Below the pieces are notes generated by a model. That model was not told where the DNA came from. It saw only the letters and a program-made list of their open reading frames with translations, and made no database searches. A DNA stretch of 7,795 bases from Candidatus Zixiibacteriota bacterium. Lineage in GTDB: Bacteria > Zixibacteria > MSB-5A5 > GN15 > FEB-12. The DNA lies in NCBI GenBank assembly GCA_018816665.1, contig JAHIVM010000352.1, positions 1 through 7,795 on the forward strand. Reading direction: 5' to 3'. This document shows, piece by piece, positions 1 to 5,925 of the stretch (the stretch's first letter is position 1; the number at the start of each line of letters is the position of its first letter). A program made the position numbers and the translations under genes.

Positions 1-1457
1 AGGTCATCCGCCCCCTCGGCCTGCCCCAGGAGCAGAACCAGCTGGAGGGCGTCATTGACATAAAAGCCGCGCGGAAAGTCAACCATCAGCTTGCGAAGAG
101 ACACCTCGGCTGAGTCATACTGCTTCTCAAACAGACTGACCCGCGCCAGATTGTACAAAACCTCCTCTCGGAGATCATCATTAAGCTTCAACTGGGCAAG
201 TTTTTCGAATTCCCGACGAGCCCCGGTGAGGTCCCCCGATCGCAAATAGCAGTACGGAATACTACGCCGGGCGTTGAGATAGGCTAGTCCTCTTGGATAA
301 TGCACCGCCACCGAGTCAAAATACGTGAGCGCAACGGCATATTCATGCGTGTACGCAAAACGCACCATCCCCAGACCGAGCAACGCATCTGCACGATCCT
401 GATCGTGCTTAGCCTCGGCAAGAATCCGCTCGTAAGTTGCCATAGCCTCGGCATACCTGTCCAGATGTGCCTGGGCGTCGGCCAGCCGAAAGAGCGCCTC
501 CATGTACACCGGAGCGTCTTTGTACCCGGCTTGCAGAATCTGCCCCATCCGCTCGGCCTGAAGCCAGGAATGTCGTTCGGCGCACTGGCGGGCGTAGCTC
601 AACAACGGAACACCACTGCCACCCGTCAGGGAATCATGACGGAGCGCAAAGGCAAAAGCTTCATCGAAACGCCCGGCCTTGACATAGTAGTCCGTCAGCA
701 GTCTCATTATACGGGAGCCGGATGTATCCGTGGCCGCTCCCACCAGAACGCCCTCGACCGGTACCGCCGACCCGCTGAACTCAAGCAGAGCCACCAGCCG
801 CCGCTCAGCCGTGTTGGCATCGCGGGTTGTATCCTGCAATAGCAGCGGCAGGTACTCGTAGGCCGCGGAGGCATACTCCTGACGGCTCTCGAGCACCTGG
901 CACTTTTGTACCGCAAAGGCAGTCGAATCCCCCGTGGCCTGTCTTATAGCATCAATGTGAATCAAAGCCTGATCGGTCAGGCCCGATGAAATCAGACTGA
1001 GTACCAGCGGCATCTGCCGGGCAACGTCATCGAGCGGAACCATGTCTATCGCCACGCCATAGGCCGCCAGACCGTCATCCCGATTGCCCTGCTTGATCAG
1101 GACCTCGGCCAGCCCCAGGCGATGGCCAAGGGCGCGCGGGTTTTGCTCGATCATCCGACGGAGCAACATCTCGGCTTTGTCGTATTGCTTGAGATTATCG
1201 TAGCAGGTCCGCAGCAGATTTTGCACCACGGCATTCGACGGATCAGTCTGGTAGATAGTCTCCAGCATATCCGCGGCCGCCTGATAGTTGCGGATACGCA
1301 TCAGCTTGCGCACCACCGCCATCCGCTGATCATCGTTTGGATTGAGCGGTACCATTTCCTTAAAAGGCGATGGCTGCGGTTCCTGCGACTGAGCCGCCAA
1401 CCCGGCCGGGATACCCGACACTAGCAGCAAAATGACGGCAACAAGCGATTTTTTCAT
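1..1457 (-). CDS. Exported tetratricopeptide-repeat protein (3' end beyond window)
   Basis: Reading the minus strand from the ATG at 1457-1455 gives 485 uninterrupted codons that run off the left edge, so the C-terminus is missing. The N-terminus (MKKSLVAVILLLVSGIPAG, then LAAQSQEP) is a clear Sec signal peptide: a Lys-Lys n-region, a hydrophobic core and a probable cleavage after LAA (about residue 22), placing the mature protein in the periplasm or beyond. Helical repeats of TPR type follow. One block is near residues 57-140 (for example 'YDKAEMLLRRMIEQNP' and 'ALGHRLGLAEVLIKQGN'). A second fills roughly residues 300-475 ('RYAEAMATYERILAEA', 'DLTGARREFEKLAQL', 'QYDSAEVSLRKLMVDFP'), with Tyr/Ala/Pro in TPR-like positions. 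The start codon overlaps the stop of the upstream DUF4175-like gene (ATGA), which implies translational coupling and a linked role. TPR proteins usually act as protein-interaction scaffolds, so I infer a partner of the coiled-coil protein. The precise role is unknown. BatC/E-like or YbgF/BamD-like alternatives cannot be resolved here. Confidence 0.9.
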   Translation of the reverse strand, partial: MKKSLVAVILLLVSGIPAGLAAQSQEPQPSPFKEMVPLNPNDDQRMAVVRKLMRIRNYQAAADMLETIYQTDPSNAVVQNLLRTCYDNLKQYDKAEMLLRRMIEQNPRALGHRLGLAEVLIKQGNRDDGLAAYGVAIDMVPLDDVARQMPLVLSLISSGLTDQALIHIDAIRQATGDSTAFAVQKCQVLESRQEYASAAYEYLPLLLQDTTRDANTAERRLVALLEFSGSAVPVEGVLVGAATDTSGSRIMRLLTDYYVKAGRFDEAFAFALRHDSLTGGSGVPLLSYARQCAERHSWLQAERMGQILQAGYKDAPVYMEALFRLADAQAHLDRYAEAMATYERILAEAKHDQDRADALLGLGMVRFAYTHEYAVALTYFDSVAVHYPRGLAYLNARRSIPYCYLRSGDLTGARREFEKLAQLKLNDDLREEVLYNLARVSLFEKQYDSAEVSLRKLMVDFPRGFYVNDALQLVLLLGQAEGADD

Positions 1458-4400
1458 GGACGGGCCGGCTCCTGCTCCGGTTGGGCCGGGGGCAGCGTGC
1501 CGGACGCTTTCAGCAGGGCCCGGAAATAGGCCTTGATCTGCTCCTCGTACTGCGGCGGATAGCTGTCACCCAGGAACTGGCGAAGACGATCCTCCAGCTG
1601 CACGCTGTCATCAAACATCTCCGCCGGGAGCGACGGCGGCATAAACACCGTTTCCTCGGTGGCCGAGGCGGCCCGGCGACGTTCGGTGAAGTCTTTGCGT
1701 TGCAGCGAGCGGGCGGCTTCCATCATCCGCGAGTAAATTTTCAGCTGACGTTCGGTGGTCTCGGGTCCCACATCACCCTGCATGAGGGCTTCCTCGACTT
1801 TTTTCATTTCGTCGGCGATATTTTTGATCCGTCCGAGAATCTGACGCGAGCCGCCAAACTCCTTCTCCAGTTGCTCCATCGATTTCCTGATGGCGCCCTG
1901 TTCCCCGGCCAGGCGCTCAAGGCCCTGCCGGTAATCCTCACCCTGCGAGGTCGGTTGCGAGGCACCCTGCGACCCGGGTTTCGGGTTGTCGCACATACCC
2001 TGCGTTTTGTTGTTACACTGGTTCTGCTTCTGGCTCAACTGCTCCAGTTGCGCCATGTTTTTGTCACAGCTTTTGGGATTGTTGCACTCATTCTGCTGTT
2101 CCATGGACTCCATAAGCCGGGTCGCCGCCTTGTTGAGATTGACCATCGACTCCCGCTGGTACCGGCCAGCGGAAGCCGTTTGCTTGGCCTCCAATTCCTG
2201 CACGGCCAATTCCATATTGCCCACCGCCTGGCCGAGCAGACTCTGCAGCTCCGCGGCTACAAACGGTGACTGTTTGCCCAGTTCGGTGATGGCCCGCTTC
2301 AGACCGCCGCAGGCGGCCACAAGGTCCTGCTGCGAGAGCGCCAGATCCTGATGCACCAATGACTGCGGCGCAACCTCCTGCGCGTCCCTGATCTGCTCCT
2401 CCTGGGTCTGCGACAGATGAGTGGTGTGATCAATTGCCCGCCGCATGGCCCGCTGGATCTCTTCGTCGCTGGCGCCCTTCATAGCCGCCAGTTGTTGCTG
2501 CATTTCGCCCACCATTTCCATCAGCTTGGCATGCGCCTGCTTCCCTTTTTTGCCCGCATCCTGCTTCTGGGACTGTTGCATGGCCTTGGACATCTGCTGC
2601 ATGTCCTGGTCGGCGTCGGTCTTTTCCATTGCCTCCGCGAATTTCTGCGCCTCAGGAACCTGGTCCATCTCCGCATCCTTCATCATCTCGCGTAGTTCTG
2701 CGGATTCCTTCTTCAGCTGTTCCAGGGCATCGCGGATATCGTCCTCGCCCGGGCTCATACCCGGCAACTGCTTGGAGTCGGCGCTCTCGGTCCGTTCGTT
2801 CATTTCGCGCTGACGTTCCGCCAGGGCCTCGGCCTTCCGCATGAGGCTTTCCATCTTCTGCATCGCCTGCATCCGTTTCAGCAACTGCAGCGTCCGCTCC
2901 AGCCGCTCCATCATTTCTTCCTGGGAAAGCTGGTACTTGTCCATTGCTTCCTGGAGTTCCTGACGGTCCATCTGCTTGAGCGCTTCCATCAACTGCCGCT
3001 GAGCCTCTTTCATTTCCTCGGTGGCCACTTCCTCATACAGCTTCTGGATCTCCGCGAGTTTCTCGAGGATATCCCGGCTCATAAGGGAATTCTCCTGCAT
3101 CTTTTCGAGCGATTTCTCCATCTGCTCGGCAATCTGCTCGGCCTGCTCAGCCATCTTGGTCTGAGCTTCGGTGATCGACTCCAGCTCTTTGCGCTGCTGC
3201 CAGTCAGACTTCTGCCCGTTGGGTGTTTCGCTTTCCAGCTTGCGCGCCGCCTCTTTCAGGCGTCGTGACAACTCCTTGCCGGTACGAATCAGATCCTCGG
3301 TGCGATTGATCCGTTGCAGCGACTCCGCTTCCGTCTGCGACAGGATTTCGTCCAGCGACGGCAACCGGGCTATGAACTGGCGTGACCGGCTGATTTTCGG
3401 ACCGCCGATGACATCGTTGTCCGCCACCTCGAAATAGTAAGCGACATAATCACCGGGGTACAGGTTCAGGCGGTCCATATCCCAGTTGAACTCAACCTCG
3501 CCCTCGGTTTTGATTTTGTCCGAATAATGCAGCACGGCCACATGCTCATCCGAGGGCCGCCCCTGCGATACGACCTGGAATTTCATCACCAGCGATGAAA
3601 ACCCGAAGTCATCAAAAATGCGCACCAGCAACGGCAGGATCATTTCATCGCTCAGGTTGACATCGAACCCCGGGCGGATGACCTCGATGGCCGGGTATTC
3701 GTCCGGCACCGCCGTCACATAAAACTCGATAGGATCGGGATTGGTCTCCCCCAGGTGATCCTGAAGGTCGATCCGGTAGGCTCGCGATTTGTCAATGACC
3801 AGCGCCGCCCCGGCGGTAAGGTTGTCTATTGACAACGGCACGCGGCTGCTATCGTCAAACACGATCTCCGCCTTCTGCATGGGCAGGTTGGTGGAGACTT
3901 TCATATTGACGCGGCTGCCCACCACCGCCGAAAACGAACCGTTGTTTTCATCGATCGTGACGGGGTCGAGACCGGTATAGTCCGGATAGAAAATCGACAG
4001 GTGAATGCCGGTGACTCTTGGGCGGTCCACCACGTTGATATGCTGGATTTCGGTTTCGAGCTCGCCCGCCTCAATAAAGAAGTCAAACGAACGGTTCACC
4101 TGGCGCATGGTTATCCCGAAAAACAGGGAGTCCCCCGCATCCAGGGCTACCCGTTGCACAGCAGGCAGGTCCACCCGCGTCTTCTGCCAGTTGCCGCCGG
4201 CGATTCGATGATGAATGTACGCTTTGTCCGGCAGCCGCTGCCCGACCACGGTGCCGCCGATTTTGATATCCCGATACTTCACCCATTCGCAGGTCTGCGG
4301 CGTTGCCGAGACCCGATAGGCCAGCGGCGGGGCAATTTCCGTAGTCGGATTGGAGTATACATCAAACGCGTAATTAAATATCCCCGGGGCAATCAGCAGG

Positions 4401-4897
4401 ATGGCCAGGGCGAGGGCGCCCGCGCCGGCAAACAGCCGACTGGTCTTCCGAAATGAATGGAATGACACCACCTCGCCAAAATCCACTCCGGCGGCTTTTT
4501 CAAGAGCCTGCTCCCGGGTGACCGCGACCAGATCCCGGGAAAAACCGGCGTTGGGGGTCGAGCGGGCAAACTGAACGGCCGCCACCAGGCGACCCTTCAG
4601 ATCGGGGTTTTTCTCTTCGAGGGCCACCGCCACGCCGTCAATATCACCGTCGAAAAGCCTGGCCAGGGCATGACGGACAAAAAAGAACAGGGTTGTCCCG
4701 GCTGCGGCCAGGAGAATCACCAGCTTCACGGCTACCGGAAGTACTACCAGGTTGGCCAGCAGTGACATGAGTATCCACACGGCCAGGGCTACGCCGATAG
4801 TCAGCACCGTCCCGGCGCCAAACAGCACCAGCCGCTGCCGCAGCAATACGTTCTTCAGTTTACTGATAAGTCCGGATGTCGTGTTCGTAGGTGCCAT
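1454..4897 (-). CDS. DUF4175-like membrane-anchored coiled-coil protein
   Basis: An 1147-residue protein of unknown biochemical function. Residues about 23-48 and 50-76 form two TM helices. Residues 77-152 are a soluble loop containing 'VALEEKNPDLKGRLVAAVQF', a pattern typical of this family. Residues 153-176 form a third TM helix, which places about 970 C-terminal residues in the periplasm if the N-terminus is inside. Residues 180-510 are beta-rich Ig-like segments ('HLSIFYPDYTGL' and the family-style 'RIFDDFGFSSLVMKF' near 427-440). Residues about 512-780 are an extended coiled coil rich in Glu, Gln, Met and Lys. Residues 790-1075 hold more helices, with cysteines 938/944 and 961/969 in two CNN-type pairs. 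The C-terminus is a Pro/Glu-rich tail. Proteobacterial DUF4175 (TIGR02302-type) proteins share this layout as I recall it, usually at somewhat shorter length. The start is supported by an SD 7 nt upstream. The gene follows a DUF4159 gene and overlaps a TPR gene, a context in keeping with the family. The fold class is fairly sure; the exact Pfam match is less so. Confidence 0.85.
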   Translation of the reverse strand: MAPTNTTSGLISKLKNVLLRQRLVLFGAGTVLTIGVALAVWILMSLLANLVVLPVAVKLVILLAAAGTTLFFFVRHALARLFDGDIDGVAVALEEKNPDLKGRLVAAVQFARSTPNAGFSRDLVAVTREQALEKAAGVDFGEVVSFHSFRKTSRLFAGAGALALAILLIAPGIFNYAFDVYSNPTTEIAPPLAYRVSATPQTCEWVKYRDIKIGGTVVGQRLPDKAYIHHRIAGGNWQKTRVDLPAVQRVALDAGDSLFFGITMRQVNRSFDFFIEAGELETEIQHINVVDRPRVTGIHLSIFYPDYTGLDPVTIDENNGSFSAVVGSRVNMKVSTNLPMQKAEIVFDDSSRVPLSIDNLTAGAALVIDKSRAYRIDLQDHLGETNPDPIEFYVTAVPDEYPAIEVIRPGFDVNLSDEMILPLLVRIFDDFGFSSLVMKFQVVSQGRPSDEHVAVLHYSDKIKTEGEVEFNWDMDRLNLYPGDYVAYYFEVADNDVIGGPKISRSRQFIARLPSLDEILSQTEAESLQRINRTEDLIRTGKELSRRLKEAARKLESETPNGQKSDWQQRKELESITEAQTKMAEQAEQIAEQMEKSLEKMQENSLMSRDILEKLAEIQKLYEEVATEEMKEAQRQLMEALKQMDRQELQEAMDKYQLSQEEMMERLERTLQLLKRMQAMQKMESLMRKAEALAERQREMNERTESADSKQLPGMSPGEDDIRDALEQLKKESAELREMMKDAEMDQVPEAQKFAEAMEKTDADQDMQQMSKAMQQSQKQDAGKKGKQAHAKLMEMVGEMQQQLAAMKGASDEEIQRAMRRAIDHTTHLSQTQEEQIRDAQEVAPQSLVHQDLALSQQDLVAACGGLKRAITELGKQSPFVAAELQSLLGQAVGNMELAVQELEAKQTASAGRYQRESMVNLNKAATRLMESMEQQNECNNPKSCDKNMAQLEQLSQKQNQCNNKTQGMCDNPKPGSQGASQPTSQGEDYRQGLERLAGEQGAIRKSMEQLEKEFGGSRQILGRIKNIADEMKKVEEALMQGDVGPETTERQLKIYSRMMEAARSLQRKDFTERRRAASATEETVFMPPSLPAEMFDDSVQLEDRLRQFLGDSYPPQYEEQIKAYFRALLKASGTLPPAQPEQEPARP
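1469..1473 (-). promoter_or_regulatory. Shine-Dalgarno of the TPR gene
   Basis: AGGAG on the minus strand, 11 nt upstream of the ATG at 1457, lies inside the last codons of the DUF4175-like gene, which encode its Pro-rich tail. The spacing is slightly long. Together with the ATGA overlap this suggests initiation by re-use of terminating ribosomes plus a modest SD. Confidence 0.5.
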
Positions 4898-5000
4898 CTC
4901 GCTACCTCTGCGTGGAGTCCGGTATTTCGGTCCCTGGCATATAGTGTCGGCCGGTCATCCCCCGAGGTCAAGCCGGCCGGTAGTATCGGAATCTGCTAGA
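4898..5000 (-). other. 103-base spacer between DUF4159 and DUF4175-like genes, with GC-rich inverted repeat
   Basis: No gene fits here. CGGCCGG (4948-4954) and CCGGCCG (4973-4979) could form a 7-bp stem with an 18-nt loop, but no T run follows on the minus strand, so it is not a convincing intrinsic terminator. A TTGACC (4968-4973 on the minus strand) resembles a -35 box, but no good -10 lies at 16-18 nt; the nearest AT-rich stretch, CACTATATG, is too far. I therefore read the two genes as probably co-transcribed, possibly with some processing or attenuation at the hairpin. Confidence 0.4.
4904..4909 (-). promoter_or_regulatory. Shine-Dalgarno of the DUF4175-like gene
   Basis: AGAGGT on the minus strand, with its GAGG core 7 nt before the ATG at 4897, is an ordinary SD that fixes this start. 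It contrasts with the DUF4159 gene just upstream, which has none. Confidence 0.7.
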
Positions 5001-5738
5001 CTAGTATAACAATGCGTAAGCGAGGATGTTCATCCCCATCTGTAGTGCCTCCAGCCGCTTTTCCGGAGGATCGTTGTGTACCTGCTCGTCCTCCCAGCCG
5101 TCGCCGATATCGGATTCAACCAGGAAAAACATCACCACCCGTCCGCCCAGCATAATCGCGTAACCGCGTGGGGGCAGGTTGTCGTGCTCGTGAATTTTCG
5201 GCGGTCCGTTAGGGAAGTCATAAAAGCAATGGTATATCGGGTGATCGAACGGTACTTCTACAACTTCGCGCTCGGGGAAAACTTGCGCCATCTCTTGACG
5301 GAAGGTTTTGTCCATGCCGTAGGAGTCGTTAACAAACAGGAAACCGCCGCCGGCCAGATATTGACGAAGCCTCTCGCGTTCCTCCTCCGAAAAACTGATC
5401 ACCCCGTGTCCGGTGGCGAACAGGAACGGGTACTGGAACAGGTCGGCATCGAGGATGGTCACCTGACGTTCCAGCGTGTCCACGGGGAAGTCGGAGTTTT
5501 CGGCCACGAACTTCAGGAAATTGCCAATCGCCGAACTCCCCCAGTACCAGTCGCCGCCGCCGGAGTAGTGCAGCCGGGCCACCTTGAGATACGATGGGTT
5601 CGGGTGGTACTGGTCCTGCAGGTAGGCCTGAGCCGGTGATTCGGGCGGAGTGGTACGCCGTTGAGCCGACACCAGTTGCGGCAGCAGCATCGCGCCGACT
5701 AGCGTCAGCAATATCAGTCTGGACAGATGTTTCCCCAT
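5001..5738 (-). CDS. Exported stand-alone DUF4159 domain protein
   Basis: A 245-residue protein with a Sec signal peptide (MGKHLSRLILLTLVGAMLLP, cleavage after LVSA near residue 25). It is followed almost entirely by a DUF4159 domain. Recognisable family signatures in order are 'VARLHYSGGGDWYWGSS', 'VTILDADLFQYPFLFATGHG', 'FSEEERERLRQYLAGGGFLF', 'FDHPIYHCFYDF', 'SDIGDGWEDEQVHND' and the C-terminal 'RLEALQMGMNILAYALLY'. DUF4159 is related in fold to class I glutamine-amidotransferase-like domains. The expected nucleophile-elbow region here reads TGHG with no Cys, so I infer a non-catalytic binding role, but this is untested. The frame stays open upstream to 5837, but that stretch crosses palindromic repeats and would bury the signal peptide 33 residues inside, so I chose ATG 5738. 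It has no SD and may be leaderless. It is followed after 103 bases by the DUF4175-like gene, a partnership seen in many genomes. Cellular function is not established. Confidence 0.9.
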   Translation of the reverse strand: MGKHLSRLILLTLVGAMLLPQLVSAQRRTTPPESPAQAYLQDQYHPNPSYLKVARLHYSGGGDWYWGSSAIGNFLKFVAENSDFPVDTLERQVTILDADLFQYPFLFATGHGVISFSEEERERLRQYLAGGGFLFVNDSYGMDKTFRQEMAQVFPEREVVEVPFDHPIYHCFYDFPNGPPKIHEHDNLPPRGYAIMLGGRVVMFFLVESDIGDGWEDEQVHNDPPEKRLEALQMGMNILAYALLY

Positions 5739-5745
5739 ACTATAG

Positions 5746-5751
5746 AGTATA
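5746..5751 (-). promoter_or_regulatory. Putative -10 element for a leaderless DUF4159 transcript
   Basis: TATACT (5/6 to TATAAT) on the minus strand ends 7 nt before the ATG at 5738, so transcription would begin at or within a base or two of the start codon. There is no Shine-Dalgarno. A -35 box is weak: TTCAAC at 19 nt or CAACAA at 17 nt spacing. An eight-T run on the minus strand (5775-5782) sits where an UP-like element would be. Confidence 0.45.
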
Positions 5752-5782
5752 CAGCGAAAACGGGTCGATTGTTGAAAAAAAA

Positions 5783-5811
5783 GCGGCAGATCCATGGGCG
5801 GCAGACCTGCC
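5783..5811. repeat. Degenerate copies of the palindromic repeat
   Basis: TGGGCGGCAGAC (5795-5806) matches the left half of the full repeat copies at 5890-5916 and 7751-7778 exactly, and is followed by a CTGCC remnant of the right arm. Just before it, GCGGCAGA (5783-5790) looks like a further fragment. The loop is too short to fold as the full copies do. Confidence 0.55.
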
Positions 5812-5873
5812 ACAGCTGACTCATGAAATTGACTCAACGGGCGTGCTCAAGGATATCGACGATCCGCCGGGTT

Positions 5874-5888
5874 CGTGGGCGGTAGACT
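5874..5888. repeat. Half copy, tandem with the full palindromic repeat
   Basis: CGTGGGCGGTAGACT repeats directly as CGTGGGCGGCAGACG at 5889-5903. The two 15-base units differ at one internal base (T/C) and the last base. The right arm of the palindrome is absent from this unit. Confidence 0.65.
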
Positions 5889-5889
5889 C

Positions 5890-5916
5890 GTGGGCGGCAG
5901 ACGTCCCGTCTGCCCC
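5890..5916. repeat. Dispersed palindromic (REP-like) repeat, full copy
   Basis: Starts GTGGGC, then an 8-bp perfect stem GGCAGACG (5896-5903) / CGTCTGCC (5907-5914) around a 3-base loop TCC, ending CC. A second full copy with identical arms and a different loop lies about 1.9 kb away at 7751. It sits 10-20 bases downstream of the FG-GAP stop codon, so its RNA hairpin could act at that gene's 3' end, but it lacks a U tract and is not a standard terminator. Confidence 0.75.
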
Positions 5917-5925
5917 TTGCGAAAA

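Larger units (their letters stand above)
5739..5925. other. Intergenic spacer rich in repeat copies
   Basis: The 187 bases between the FG-GAP gene stop and the DUF4159 start hold one full palindromic repeat copy, a tandem half copy, a degenerate copy, the A8/T8 tract and the putative DUF4159 promoter. No coding potential beyond an unlikely N-terminal extension of the DUF4159 frame. Confidence 0.6.

Noticed and set aside
300..842. A 180-codon plus-strand frame at the left end
   Set aside because: It lies wholly antisense to the continuous TPR frame; its composition (His, Arg, Pro, Gln) is that of a shadow and it has no recognisable motif.
1481..2269. A 262-codon plus-strand frame antisense to the coiled-coil gene
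   Set aside because: It mirrors a GC-rich, Gln/Glu/Leu-coded gene; its product is Leu/Arg/His-rich with no domain, and the minus-strand protein is clearly real.
4948..4979. Intrinsic terminator between DUF4159 and the DUF4175-like gene
   Set aside because: A 7-bp GC stem is possible, but the loop is 18 nt and no T run follows on the transcribed strand.
5076..5639. A 187-codon plus-strand frame opposite DUF4159
   Set aside because: The minus-strand DUF4159 signatures are unmistakable; the plus frame has no SD or domain.
5739..5837. A 33-residue N-terminal extension of the DUF4159 protein from ATG 5837
   Set aside because: The extension crosses degenerate repeats and the T8 tract, and it would place the signal peptide internally.
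5890..5916. Rho-independent terminator of the FG-GAP gene
   Set aside because: The hairpin is good but lacks a T tract on the minus strand and recurs at 7751 away from any gene end in view, so a dispersed repeat is the better reading.
5783..5916. CRISPR array
   Set aside because: Repeat units are too short, contiguous or degenerate, with no regular unique spacers and no cas genes.
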